This document shows positions 22,866 to 34,640 of a stretch of 64,000 nucleotides of DNA, piece after piece. The stretch is taken from contig JAHLJT010000631.1 of assembly GCA_031308135.1 (NCBI GenBank), positions 178,552,184 to 178,616,183 of the forward strand, read 5' to 3'. Below the pieces are notes generated by a model, which was given only the letters and a program-made list of their open reading frames with translations, made no database searches and was not told the DNA's origin. The DNA is from Acheta domesticus. Taxonomy: Eukaryota > Arthropoda > Insecta > Orthoptera > Gryllidae. How positions within the stretch are numbered: the stretch's first letter is position 1; every line of letters starts with the position of its first letter. The position numbers and the translations under genes are program-made.

Positions 22866-23365
22866 GGTGGTATAGAGGGGGTTAAAAGGTGATGGGGTGG
22901 AGGTAGCAAGTTGGTGGTTGTAGAGAAGAAGAAGATAGTGGTGTTGGTGCCGGTGGTGATGTTGAGGACTAGGGTGTTGGTGAGGGTACTTGCTAAGGGT
23001 GGTGGCGGTGATAAGGGGTGGTGCGGGTGATGAGGGATGGTGGGGGGGGTGGCGGTGATGAGGGTGGTGACGGTGATGAGGGGCGGTGAGGGTGGTGAAG
23101 GTGGTGATGATGGCGGTGATGAGGGTAGTGGCGGTGATGAGGGTGGTGGCGGTGATGAGGGTGTGTGGCGGTGATGAAGGTGGTGGCGGTGATGAGGGTG
23201 GTGGCGGTGAAGAGGGTGGTGACGGTGGCGATGGTAGTGATGGTAAGGCTGAAGGTGGTGGTTATTAGGGGATCATGGTCATGGTAAGGGGATGGTGTTA
23301 TTGAGGGTGGTTTGTGTGGGTAGTTGGTGAGGGTGGGTGGGTGGTGGTGATGGTGATGAAACCCG
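22866..23365 (+). repeat. GGT/GAT-rich minisatellite
   Basis: Imperfect tandem units close to GGTGATGAGGGTGGTGGC (about 18 bp), densest at 23070-23230, with purine-rich strand bias. Open frames on both strands (poly Asp-Glu-Gly on plus, poly His/Thr/Pro on minus) follow from the repeat and are not genes. Confidence 0.85.
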
Positions 23366-24540
23366 GTGAGACGGCAGCTTTTGCTGCGGCGGCGGCGGCG
23401 CCCAAAGGTCAGCTCTGCGCTCGGCTCGCCGCGTGCTCGACCGGCCATTGTCAGGCAAACGAAGGACTCTTCGCTAATTGGACGCAAGCGGCGCAATTGG
23501 CTCGTCTTTTGTTTGGCTCCCCGCAGCGATTCGTTTGTCAATGCGACGGCTGAGCGCTTGGATTTTTCCCTCTTACTTCGCCCCCATCACGCACCCACCA
23601 TCACCCACACCGTCACCCTCGCCATCCTCGCCACCCTTGCTCCGGTCGCCGCTGTCGGCTTAGTCACCCCTCCGACGGCCCCAGAACAAAAATTACCCAT
23701 CGGTACTGCCTGCCGCTTTACGACCCACCACGCCTCTACCAATGCTCTATCTTGGCAATTGCAATGCAGCCACATCAGTGATCAGCAGCAATTGCAGCTG
23801 TGGGTCCCTCCTTATGCATATTCTAAAACTGCTCTTTAGAAGTTACTTTAGTATACATCAAAAGAAATAGTGACTTGTGTCTTTTGTTGAGTTAGACGTG
23901 GTTATCCAATCGGGAGTTTTTGTTACGACTGAATGTTTGGTACTGTAGCTCCCGATTGGATAACCACGGCTCAACTGATGGAACGTCAAAGGTCACTCTA
24001 TTTAATCGAAAATAGACACGAATACGTTTTTGTTTCTGTGCACACACTCATCTGCTACCTCTTCGCGTGCAGCAGGTTTCAATGGCATTGCCACGAGTCC
24101 CACGTGCTTGTGAGCGCAGATTGGGTCGTCGCTCCTTCGCACTTCCCCATTTTTTGCTCGACCTCTCCGACCAGCGCGTCAACGGCATCGCACCCCTCTC
24201 CGTCACCTCGGCCGCTCGTGCCACGGGAGGGCGTTGTCCTCACGCACCGCTTCGACTTTCCGGAATCGCCGCCATCCGCATCGATACATCCAAAAAGCCG
24301 CCGTCGCCGCCTCTGCCGTTGTTGGTCTGAGCTGCTGTCTCCGCTGACGCGCTTCGCTCGGTTTTTATTTCCCAGAAGCGGCGCCGAATGCGTGCTCGCC
24401 GAAGTGCGCTTCCGCAGCCCCCACCCCGCCGCACTCACACACCCCACGCTCCCCAACCCGCTGCCTCCACCCCACCCCATTCACACCACACTCCACCCTC
24501 CACCCCCACACCGACATCGCTCACCGAACTAGTGGCTACA
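23366..24540. other. GC-rich, CpG-rich islands
   Basis: Two GC-rich blocks (about 23370-23800 and 24080-24540) flank an AT-rich gap that contains a CCAAT fold-back sequence. The composition suits a promoter-proximal or unmethylated island. I found no start-exon-donor arrangement that I could defend, and the frames are of biased composition. Confidence 0.55.
23877..23975. repeat. CCAATCGGGAG fold-back sequence, copy 1
   Basis: CGTGGTTATCCAATCGGGAG at 23897-23916 is matched exactly by its reverse complement at 23949-23968, with a 32-nt loop. GTTGAG (23886-23891) and CTCAAC (23970-23975) extend the arms imperfectly. Outside the left arm is GTGTCTTTTG (23877-23886), also found beside the other two copies (near 40.69 kb in inverted form, and 50.58 kb). 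Each arm carries a CCAAT box, so promoter activity in both directions is conceivable. Confidence 0.85.
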
Positions 24541-25400
24541 ACAGCACATCGTTTCACGAAATTGGTAACGGTTAACTTAATATTATATTGTGTCCACTAT
24601 CCAAATAACCCTTTAGTCACCACTTAAAAAAATTAAAACATACACTTCGCAAATTACAAAAGAAATAATATTTTGAAAATGTATGAATAAAATAAATCCA
24701 TGATCTAATTTTAAGGAATATGCTGGATTAATGAAGACATGAACACTGAAGATGTTATACTCGGTAGAAAAAAAGTATCGCAATAGAATAAAAAATACGT
24801 AAAAACAACTAGTAGTTTGAAAAAGAATACATAAAATGATATGTAAATATAAAATTGAAGAATATATTGCATTAATTAGGTTGTAAGAGAATCTTTAATT
24901 ATGGCAAGAGTGTGCACAAAATATTTTTTTTAAATTTGTTTTTTCACCAAATATAAAACGCAGTCAATATAGTGTTTACGTGAAATCAAAAAGCTTTACA
25001 CTTTCTTTATTCACTATCACCATCTCTTCCAAACTACTGCTTGGCACTACGATCTCTTGCAGCCATCTCTTCTTGAGCGACTGTTTCTACATTCCAATAC
25101 CGCTCTTATCTCCAAAATCATCCACACTGCAGTGTGTACCGTCGTTCCCTCTTCTTCCTGTACTTTTTGTCACCTTCGCCACTACAGCAGAAAGGCCTTT
25201 TGTTTCCCCTTTATTTTCGGTACCCACAGAAACCACTCATACTTCTACGTCAATTTACCACTAATCACTTCGTCCCCCTCTACCATCCCTTCTTCCCTCC
25301 TCTCGATCGACAACGATCCAACCTTTGCCACCACACGTGTCGTCGTCCTCCATCGCCACCAGCCATAATCTCCGCATTTCCATGCGTTCCCATCATTTCC
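24541..25400. other. AT-rich, then pyrimidine-rich DNA
   Basis: 24541-24970 is AT-rich with nothing recognisable. About 24990-25400 is C/T-rich on the plus strand; open frames there are low in complexity and match no family that I know. Confidence 0.5.
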
Positions 25401-25960
25401 CACTTCACCGTCCTGACTCGCCGTTTCCTCCACTTGTCCCGACCTCCGTGTCCTCCCTCCTCCCCCTCCTCCTCTCCCTCCCCCTCCCCTGCCCTGGCGG
25501 CGGGGCCGAGCGCCGGGACCCAGCGGTCGATGGCGTTGCGCGGCCCGCTCGCCTTTATTGACAGCGGGTTTAAAGCGTTCGGGCTCGAGTTTTCCAATAG
25601 GCCGCCCCGCCCACCCACCACCCTCGCCACCGCCCCCACCCCCGCCCCCACCCCCGCCCCCACCCCCGCCCCCCACCCCCGCCCCCACCCCCGCCCCCAC
25701 CCCCGCCCCCACCCCCGCCCCCACCCCCGCCCCCACCCCCGCCCCGAGCCATGTTTGAGGGCTTGCCACGGCGAAGCGCGCGCTGTGGCGGGGCCCGGGT
25801 GGACGGTGGCGCGTGAGAGAGTGAGGGGGTGTGGGTGCAAGGGAGCGATTGGGCGTGGTGGAGCAAGGCGGTGGTCAGCGGGGCTGAAAGAAGCAGAGAG
25901 CGGAGGAAAGGATGAGAACGGACGAGTGGGATGAGAGCTGCTCATAATGGCCGTTGGTCG
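25401..25960. other. GC-rich island around a G4-prone minisatellite
   Basis: Strongly GC-rich, with C-rich DNA on the left and G-rich DNA to the right of about 25770 on the plus strand. It surrounds the tandem repeat at 25609-25745. Several long overlapping frames on both strands (up to 302 codons) are products of composition: proline/alanine on plus, glycine on minus. Confidence 0.65.
25609..25745 (-). repeat. (CCCCCGCCCCCA)n minisatellite, G-quadruplex-prone
   Basis: About eleven units of a 12-bp repeat, nearly pure C/A/G on the plus strand. The minus strand therefore has many consecutive runs of four or five G separated by one base, the pattern of stable G-quadruplexes. It is bounded by CpG-rich DNA. 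Confidence 0.92.
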
Positions 25961-27270
25961 CTTCGATCCCCGGTACCCCCTTGTCCCTTTCCTCAAGAAC
26001 AATGCTGTCTCCTCCGTTTTACAAGTACTTCCTTGTAGGAAAACAATGGCGAAATTGTAGGTTGATTTTATTAAATCACAAAGTTTTGTAACTCTACGAC
26101 ATTTTTGGACCTCGTTTAAAAGAAATGTCATGGCCTGCGCCGCAACCTCAATAGTGATTAGGTGACGTCCAATGTCGATATCGTGCATTTCGAAACTACT
26201 TAACTTCCCTCAGTCCGTTTCAGAGGAAAGAAAGGGACAAGAGCAGACGAAAATATTTGTCCAAAGCAAACGAAGTATTAAATTGGCTGTCCATTAAAAA
26301 CTCATCTATTACATTTTAATATTTATAGTCAATGAACGTACTTTTGCTACGAAACGTAAGGTCCCTTTCAAACATTTAGTTTATGTTAAATCAATAAATA
26401 ATTTTTATATTTTGAGCATGTTCTGACGTTATCACCAGAATACCCTTTTATATTTTTTTTCTTCTACACTATTTACATAAAATAAAGAAAGTATTGTAAT
26501 GCTGGGACAGAAATAACGTATTCTGGATTCCTATTACTGAAAAAGTGAACAAAAGTGGATACTCCAAAGTTTCTTGGCAGTAAATAACCTGTTAGCATAC
26601 CTCTTTTTGTTAGCATACCTCTTTTTTTAAATAGAAATTAATCAAAACGTATTCATTGCGTTTAAAACAAATATTTAGAATAAATGTATTTCTAAATGTC
26701 TGTGTGAATAACGGAAGTGTGGTTGTGCAGAGTTTAAAACGATTTTTTCTTAATGATGCCAGAGTTAATTCACTACGAAAATGATTGAAGAAACTCGAAG
26801 TTAGAAAGTAATTGAATATAAAGGTGTGTTATTTCATGTAGTAAAAACACACCAGTGTTTCCCACACTATTTTAGCAAGAAATACTTCGTTAATCATTTT
26901 GGCCCTAGAAGCACAGATTCCCGTGAACTGTCTTTTTCTATAATTTCCAATTTTGTCGCAGCCTTTATGTCGTTGGATCTTAGTCACTACATTTTTTGTC
27001 ACCGCATATAATAGAACCGCATTTTCAAGATTCGACAGGCAGAGGAAAATTCGGCAGATCATTACTATTATTTGCAAACCGCGAGTGCGCTGCAATTCTG
27101 AAGCCCGGCTGTCCAACTGAAGTTCTAATTTATATTACTAATTTCGAGCCGGGCTCAATCTAATGCCGGGCGCGATCAAATGAACACGCTGGATATAGGA
27201 CTGTAATCATAAGCACTTGAATTCCGACAGCCATAAATTTTGTTTTTCGTCGATTGTGACTGACATAGTA
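25961..27270. other. AT-rich DNA, no gene seen
   Basis: No exon or RNA gene recognised. A perfect 18-bp tandem pair GTTAGCATACCTCTTTTT occurs at 26591-26608 and 26609-26626. A 9-bp inverted pair around AGCCCGGCT / AGCCGGGCT lies near 27103-27160. Confidence 0.5.
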
Positions 27271-27278
27271 GCATTTTT

Positions 27279-28730
27279 ACTTTCCCGTATACGTACGTAT
27301 ACACGGAGTGATATACGTAGTATAGGGAAAGTTATGTAATGCTGCGCGAAAAAATGGCCAATTTTCGGCGGAAAAAAATTAATTGCCGGGCCGTGAAAAC
27401 GAATAAGTGGATAAAACCAGTTGCTAAATTAAGAAACAAAATCCTCTATCTCGTGGTGTGGTCAAAATCCATGATTTGTTGCTTCTTTATACTTAAAAAT
27501 CGATTGACGGCATTCCGTCCGTCTGTCCGTCTGTGGTCAACGCTAGCGCCTAAACCGTTCGGTCGATTTTCTTCAAAATTGATATTCCTCAGTCGATCTG
27601 ATTCTAGTCGAAGCTTTGTGATTTTGAAAAAGATTCTTTAAAATTTGGGGGTACTTTATATGAAGCCCCCGGGGATTTTCAACATTTTCTCAAAAACGGC
27701 TCCAAATTTTTTCTTTAAATTTCTTGTATGAATAGAGGAAAATACACTTTTTAACATGGCATAGGTCCGATTTTCACGTACAGCTCTGAATTTTCGAAAA
27801 TTGTGAAAGTTTGAATTTTTTTCGGCGTCTTTCTCCAACTACAAAATTGAAGATAGAGATTTTTTCTTCCAATAAAATTTGTTCTGCATATTGAGTTCTT
27901 TAATAAAGGTTATGTAAATGTTTTTCACAATTTTGGTAGTTTTCGTGCAATATTGCGTGCAATATGTGCAATTTTAAAAAATTACAAAAACAAGATTTTC
28001 TCAAAAACGGCTCCAAATTTTTTCTTTAAACTTTTGGTAGGGATAGTGGTAAATGTACTCTATCAATGACATAAAAGGCATTTTGGTCTATCGGTTGGTT
28101 TTTTCAAAAATTACCAAAATGTAAATTTGTTTACTTGTCTCTCACGTCGTTAATATTTACATTATCGCGATTTTTTTACATTATTATATTTACGAGTATA
28201 TATACTTTAAATAATATCAAGTAAAGTTTTCGAAAACACTACCGTTTTGTGTGAAAAGTAGCTCAAATTTCGGCATTTTCAGAAATGCTCAAACGTCATT
28301 TTCTCGTATATGGCTGCAATTTTTTCTTGAAACTTTTGTAACGGATAGTGCTAATTACACTCATTAGTATAGCGTGAAGTTTATTTTGAGTTTTTTTTTG
28401 TTTTTTTAAAAATTATATAAATGTAATTTTTTTGAAAGATCTCTCACATCTTTAATATGCACATTATCCGCAATTTGTAAAGATGATTATATTTGTGAAT
28501 GTAAGTGCTTCAAATAACTTCAAATAAAGTATTTTGAAAACTCAAAAATTTTCTGTGAAAATGAGCTTCAAATTTCGCATTTTTAGTAGTGCTAAAAACG
28601 CCATTTTCTCTTAAACGGCACATAATTTTTTAAAAGAAAATTGCCATTTACGGCTAGGTTTTTGTGTTCCTTAATATTCTAAAATTAATGTTTCTGTTGT
28701 ACCAATAGGAAACCGAAAAATTAAGAAAAT
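27279..28730 (-). repeat. Dispersed hairpin-ended repeat, reverse copy D
   Basis: Reverse-orientation member of the family. From the hairpin (arms 27279-27290 and 27321-27332) it runs through TTATGTAATGCTGCGCG, AAGTGGATAAAACC, a CCGTCCGTCTGTCCGTCTG tract, CAAAATTGATATTCC and GGGGGTACTTTATATGAAG. It continues into repeated AT-rich body blocks (TTTTCTCAAAAACGGCTCC occurs more than once, near 27688 and 27994). It is the longest single-orientation copy in the window. No coding frame of note. Confidence 0.75.
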
Positions 28731-29324
28731 GACAAACAAAATGTACTTTTGGCGATGATAGATGATAGCTGGCAAGAAAGAGTATGTGGCGATTCCGAAT
28801 AGCTAGCGAAAGACCCAGGAAAATAGAAAACTAATACGGGAAAGTCTGTGCCATTCTGTTTCTGTATTTTGACAAATAAATAAATAAAATAAATACGGTC
28901 ATGCTTAATTTTTTCAAAATACGAGTAGTTTTTCTTTAATTTTGTGACAAACGTAATAGGCCGCTGTAAATTTACTGCGCTTCGGACAGCTGGATGCGTC
29001 GTAAATTAGAATGTGCAATTTTGTATATTATTTCTTTCTTCGTTTCTTACATTCGATCTTTGTGATAGACTTACACATTAATATTTTAGAATTTGTTTAT
29101 TTTGAAATATTTGAAATAAGTAAAAAGAATTAATAGCTCTCAGAATAGCGACAATGCAGGGTCTGCAACAATGGAATTCACTTTGCGCTCGCGAATATCT
29201 GTGAATTAGTGTCATTGTTGTGACCTAATGGAGCTGTATGAAAAGGAGTTATAATTGTCTAATTTATGTTGATATTTGCAGGCAAATATTTAGTTTTGCA
29301 CCAAATGCTGTATCATTTGTAGTG
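28731..29324. other. AT-rich DNA up to the scaffold gap
   Basis: No gene recognised. A short (AAAT)n tract lies at about 28872-28892. The open frame that enters the gap is an artefact of translating N. Confidence 0.5.
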
Positions 29325-30324
29325 NNNNNNNNNNNNNNNNNNNNNNNNNNNNNNNNNNNNNNNNNNNNNNNNNNNNNNNNNNNNNNNNNNNNNNNNNNNN
29401 NNNNNNNNNNNNNNNNNNNNNNNNNNNNNNNNNNNNNNNNNNNNNNNNNNNNNNNNNNNNNNNNNNNNNNNNNNNNNNNNNNNNNNNNNNNNNNNNNNNN
29501 NNNNNNNNNNNNNNNNNNNNNNNNNNNNNNNNNNNNNNNNNNNNNNNNNNNNNNNNNNNNNNNNNNNNNNNNNNNNNNNNNNNNNNNNNNNNNNNNNNNN
29601 NNNNNNNNNNNNNNNNNNNNNNNNNNNNNNNNNNNNNNNNNNNNNNNNNNNNNNNNNNNNNNNNNNNNNNNNNNNNNNNNNNNNNNNNNNNNNNNNNNNN
29701 NNNNNNNNNNNNNNNNNNNNNNNNNNNNNNNNNNNNNNNNNNNNNNNNNNNNNNNNNNNNNNNNNNNNNNNNNNNNNNNNNNNNNNNNNNNNNNNNNNNN
29801 NNNNNNNNNNNNNNNNNNNNNNNNNNNNNNNNNNNNNNNNNNNNNNNNNNNNNNNNNNNNNNNNNNNNNNNNNNNNNNNNNNNNNNNNNNNNNNNNNNNN
29901 NNNNNNNNNNNNNNNNNNNNNNNNNNNNNNNNNNNNNNNNNNNNNNNNNNNNNNNNNNNNNNNNNNNNNNNNNNNNNNNNNNNNNNNNNNNNNNNNNNNN
30001 NNNNNNNNNNNNNNNNNNNNNNNNNNNNNNNNNNNNNNNNNNNNNNNNNNNNNNNNNNNNNNNNNNNNNNNNNNNNNNNNNNNNNNNNNNNNNNNNNNNN
30101 NNNNNNNNNNNNNNNNNNNNNNNNNNNNNNNNNNNNNNNNNNNNNNNNNNNNNNNNNNNNNNNNNNNNNNNNNNNNNNNNNNNNNNNNNNNNNNNNNNNN
30201 NNNNNNNNNNNNNNNNNNNNNNNNNNNNNNNNNNNNNNNNNNNNNNNNNNNNNNNNNNNNNNNNNNNNNNNNNNNNNNNNNNNNNNNNNNNNNNNNNNNN
30301 NNNNNNNNNNNNNNNNNNNNNNNN
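29325..30324. other. Assembly gap of exactly 1000 N
   Basis: A run of 1000 unknown bases. The round number points to a scaffolding placeholder, so true distance and adjacency across it are not established. Confidence 0.99.
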
Positions 30325-31890
30325 TGAGAGTCTTTTCTACTTCACAATTTTAGCATTCAGAAACAGGCAAAAGCAATTTATTAGTGAATAACATAATGTT
30401 TTGAGTTTCTTCGTTACCTTTTATTAATAAAAATACTAGAATTACATAAATTTCATTACATTCACGTATTCGTCTTCGTTCTCAGGCTCGACGTTCGACG
30501 ATTCTGTGAACTTAATAATCAATTTTTCTCGCTCATTAATATTGACTTGAACAGACTTTTGATACGACTTCTCTGAACCCTATCATTTAATAGACATCAA
30601 GTAAAATGCCATTCTCTCTGAGTTACTTTATGTTTTCGATCATTCATTCACCAAACTAGCCATTGTTCATCATTTTGTAGAACTTTCGATCACATTTTTA
30701 ACCTGATCAGCATCAGAATTATCATAAATTTTGTACCTTTCTCGTTACCTGAAGATTGTTGACCGAGCACTATCTGTGGATAGAATTGACAAAATTTTGC
30801 CATGCATATTTTTCAATATTGTTTAGTCGGCATGTCAAAATATGCCCACACGAGTTACTTCTATATGCCTGCTTGGAAGCCAGGCATTCTTGCTGGCATG
30901 GGACACTTCCCTTGACTCCACTTTCATTCTTCCTCGAAATACACAAAGGTACGTACGGAGAGGTGTTCAAGGTGTAGCAGGGAAGGAACGAGCAAAGCGA
31001 GCCATGCCACGAATGCTCATGACCGTACATGAAAACATGTTTACCGGAGGTTTTTTGTCCATCTACTGTGATTTGTATTATATATCTATTATTACTGATT
31101 TCCTGTTTATTTAATTTTTAAACTCTGTCCTGTATAATCATTTTTAATAAGAATCAGAAATATGTTTGAATGACAAATTCAACACCTGTTTTCGTTTTGT
31201 GTTGTTTTTTAAGTAATTCTAGCAAGCCAGTTATGTTGCTCACGATCTTTATCTGGTTGTTCTAATCTGCCAAAATGTGAGTTTTCTATGACATGCTTTA
31301 GCGGAGGACCGTTACGAATATAAAATCTGAAATTTTGTGGCAATTTTCAAGAGGAATAAATACTTTTATGCAACATTTACTTGCTCTTTTTGTGAGTATG
31401 AATATTTTTATGATTGACGGTAACTTCTTGAGCACAATCTGCGCCATTACTAGTTCATATGATTTCGAAGATTGCACAAACAAAAGTGCAGTGTTCCGTT
31501 CCATGACGACAAGCGTATTCCAAGAATCAACCTTGTTGTACGCTAGCGATATAGCATTTTGTTGCTTTACTGGACGTGTATAGGTACACAATATAAACCC
31601 TTTGTTTGACACTAATTGAGATAGTTTGCCATGTCTCTTCCACCATGTCTGCGGAACGACTTCATTTCAAAGACATGTCTAGCTCTACTCTTTGTTCAGG
31701 TGTGCATGTCCCCCACATTTACATCATTGTTTTGGCACAGCCTAAACAAAGATGAAGTAAACTCCTCATTTAGATCATACATTTTTCTCAGTTAATTAAT
31801 GAAAGCTAAATTACTAATTAACACAAATTGAAACAAATTCAGTGAAGCAAAATTTCAACGCAAAGAGATCGAAAACTGAATTTGCAATTA
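30325..31890. other. AT-rich DNA, no gene seen
   Basis: No supported exon. A short frame at 30756-30977 ends in GTYGEVFKV, which resembles a kinase glycine loop by chance. A small inverted repeat ATGCCTG/CAGGCAT lies near 30866-30888. Confidence 0.5.
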
Positions 31891-32217
31891 AAAGAAAACA
31901 TGCCAAATAAAATTTCCTCGCGGGAACTCGCAGTCGATCGTGCGCTCAAAACGTGAGAGACGGGCGTCCCGCGCTTTCCGGCCGCTCTCCGTGGGATCCG
32001 GCCACAGCGGGAGCCGCAACCGCCGGCGGCCAGGCCCGGCCGCACCGCATCCGTCAGCGCCCTGCCTCACACCCACGCCCGTACCCACACGCACGCCCAC
32101 GCACTCGCAACTGACTTTACGGAGGCTTTGGAAACGAGGGCGGCGTATGGGCGAAGGCGAGGGCGAGGAGGAGAATAAGAAAGAGAGCGGGGGCAGGTGA
32201 GGCGTGGGCGAGGGCAG

Positions 32218-32319
32218 GACAGGATGGGGCAGAGTGGGGCGGGAGCGGGGGAGTGGGAGAGAGGGCAAGACAGGATGGGGCAGAGTGGGGCGGGAGCGGG
32301 GGAGTGGGAGAGAGGGCGG
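32218..32319 (+). repeat. Two-unit 51-bp tandem repeat
   Basis: GACAGGATGGGGCAGAGTGG begins at 32218 and again at 32269, and the following GGGCGGGAGCGGGGGAGTGG block is repeated at the same 51-bp spacing with hardly any change, indicating recent duplication. Confidence 0.9.
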
Positions 32320-32354
32320 AGAACCGGGAAGGAAAGGGCGGGAGAGGGGGAGAT

Positions 32355-32660
32355 TGCGAGTGCGAGGGCAAGTGCAAGTGCGAGTCTGAGTTCGAGGGCG
32401 ATTGCGAAGGCGAGTGCGAAGTCGGGTGCGAGTGCGAATGCGAGGATGAGTGCGAGGGTGAGTGCGAAGGCGAGTGCGAGTGCGACGGTAAAGGCGAGTG
32501 CGCGAGCGAGTGCGAGTGCGAGTGCGAGTGCGAGTGCGAGGGCGAGTGCGAGGGCGAGTGCGAGGGCGAGTGCGAGGGCGAGTACGAGTGAGAGGGAGAG
32601 GGCAAGGGAGGGCGAGTGCGAGGGTGATTGCAGGAGCGAGAGCGAGTGCGAGGGCGGGGC
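32355..32660 (+). repeat. Hexanucleotide (GCGAGK)n satellite tract
   Basis: About 300 bp of GCGAGT/GCGAGG/GCGAAG units with a regular 6-bp period; the plus strand reads Cys-Glu-Gly-Glu in one frame and Ala-Ser-Ala-Arg in another. A purine-rich strand with a CpG in every unit is unusual in this AT-rich background. Confidence 0.9.
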
Positions 32661-33150
32661 GAGGGTAAAGTGGTGGCGGCGCAGGGTGGGGCGTGGCGGG
32701 GAGGCATGGTCAGAGACGAGGGCGGGGGGTGACAGAGAGAGCGACTCAAGGCTGTGGCAAGGTGGGGCGGAAACGAGGGCGAGGTGAGAGTGAGGACGGG
32801 GTGGAGTCTGGCCCGGAGGCGTGGGTGAGAGCCGGAGCGGGAGTGAGGGCGGGTCGAAGGCGAGGGCAGGGTCGAGGATGAGGGCCTGGGCGTGGGTAAG
32901 GAGCCGGCTGGGGCGCGGGATCGCCGCGGGATCACAGGGTGGATCTGAGAGCCAGCGATGCGGAGAGCTGCCGGGGGCTAGGGGCGAATGGAGGGGGCTG
33001 ACCGGGAGCGGGCGGCGCCGGGGGTGAGCGTAGTGGCCGGGAAGCGAATGGGGTGGGGCGAGCAGGGTTGGGAGTGTGTGGAAAGTGAACCTGGCGATCG
33101 AAAAGCGGAGGCGGAGCGGGTTCAATATTTGTGACCACGCAGGGAAAGAC

Positions 33151-34380
33151 AACTGCCGCTCTAGGGTAGGGAAACACTTAAGGATCGAAACCCCATGCGT
33201 TTAGAGAAAAATATTTAGCTCCTCGTCGTTAAATTAATTGTTTACGTCAGAATATGAAATGGAGACAATAAATGAGGAAGGGAATCGCATATACTTTTTA
33301 ATTACTGAATCCATTATTTATGGAATGTAATATTTACTTTCACCTTTATTTTTATTTTTCAAATTAACAAATGGATCTAAATAATTGGTAAATAGAAAAA
33401 CATATAAATATTCTATTATTGAAATAAACGACAATCCTCAATTTGTTTTCTACTTAGGATGAAGGAATATATAAAATTAATATAGTTATTAGTATTTAAA
33501 TGTAAGTGGTTGAAATATTGATTGAATATGGTGAATCAGCTACTAGCAGATAAATACAATTATTTTAGAAAAAATATAAAAGCAAGTAACAGATCTCTTA
33601 TCAATTAACTTTTATTTTTAGAAAAGTTCTAATATATTGATCGTAATCCGCCAAATAAATAGCAGCACGGGTTGAGGTCATAGAAACTTGGTATCAGAAT
33701 AATGTAGATATGTCAGGGAGAGACAACATGGAGCGGAATTAATATGCAAGCTTAATTTACGTTTCTCCGAATAGTAAGTGCCCGTATTCAAACGTAAAAT
33801 TGTGTTGGCTGTTTCATCATCACCATCATGTTTGTTTGCATTTCCAAGTGTATATGTTCATTTACAAGTTTTCAGAGGAACAAATTGGCATTGAAACTAT
33901 CATGTACATTTTCACGAAATTAGTCCATTTTGTGGATATTGTGGTGTGGAATTTTATGAATTTGTATACAAATACTAACACAGTCTTTTTGCAATTTGTA
34001 AACGTTATTCTAATTTTCAGAAATAAGAAGAGACGTAACGAAATGGCAGAGGTGGGGGAACAATGAAGAGGTAGTTTTTAAATGTAATCATAAGGTTGAC
34101 GTAAGAATAATTTGATCTTCACTAATTATCTCTGCTAATTTCACAGGAACTGAGAGAACTGGTAAATTTGAAGGAACAGTATCAGTGCTACTGAGAGAGA
34201 TAGAACAAGAAATTATGCAATTTGTCATTGCCCCTTTTGCGAGAACAGATTAACAGTTCACACACAGAGCTAGAGTAACGGGACACATGTTCGCGTTTTG
34301 CAATGGGCACCTAAGCCATTAGCAGCTCCTACGTTTCCCATTGAATGACGTTTGTTCTGTTTGATATTTCAGAGCAGGTT
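33151..34380. other. AT-rich DNA, no gene seen
   Basis: No supported exon, RNA gene or mobile element end. Confidence 0.5.
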
Positions 34381-34640
34381 GGTGGAACAATCGGTGACAG
34401 GTTGTATGGAGTGGCTTGTGGCAGGCGGATTGCGGGGGAGGTGGGACCTGGGGGTGGTGATGGCGACGGGGTTGATGGTGAGGGCTGAGGCGTGGTGAAA
34501 GGGTGCGTTGGGGTGGCCTCACGATCGGGTGATCGGCGCTACGCTGCGGCGCGGTGACCACAGCGACATCACTGCGCTGGGCGCCCCCGGCTCTCACATC
34601 GCGTCCTTTCGCGCAGTGCCACAGCGGGCAATCAGCCCCA
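34381..34640. other. Short GC-rich island
   Basis: A G-rich half (about 34400-34520) is followed by a CpG-rich complex half (about 34520-34640). No exon structure could be defended. Confidence 0.5.

Larger units (their letters stand above)
31891..33150. other. GC-rich island with minisatellites
   Basis: About 31900-32140 is a complex CpG-rich segment that could be a promoter or first exon. About 32150-33050 is G-rich low-complexity sequence on the plus strand. Overlapping frames of 200-360 codons in four readings (Ser/His/Pro or Leu/Ala on minus, Cys/Glu/Gly on plus) reflect the repeats. Confidence 0.65.

Noticed and set aside
25134..26188. Long overlapping frames (266 and 302 codons) around the CCCCGCC array
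   Set aside because: Proline/arginine or glycine repeats generated by the minisatellite on both strands; no start context or splice support.
29238..30353. 371-codon frame across the N run
   Set aside because: It is an artefact of reading unknown bases as open.
30756..30977. Frame ending in GTYGEVFKV, like a protein-kinase glycine-rich loop
   Set aside because: Only nine residues match, the stop follows at once, and no other kinase motif (VAIK, HRD, DFG) lies downstream in any frame.
32067..33152. 361- and 272-codon minus-strand frames
   Set aside because: Leu/Ala and Ser/His repeats from a GC-only hexamer array that is open in most frames.
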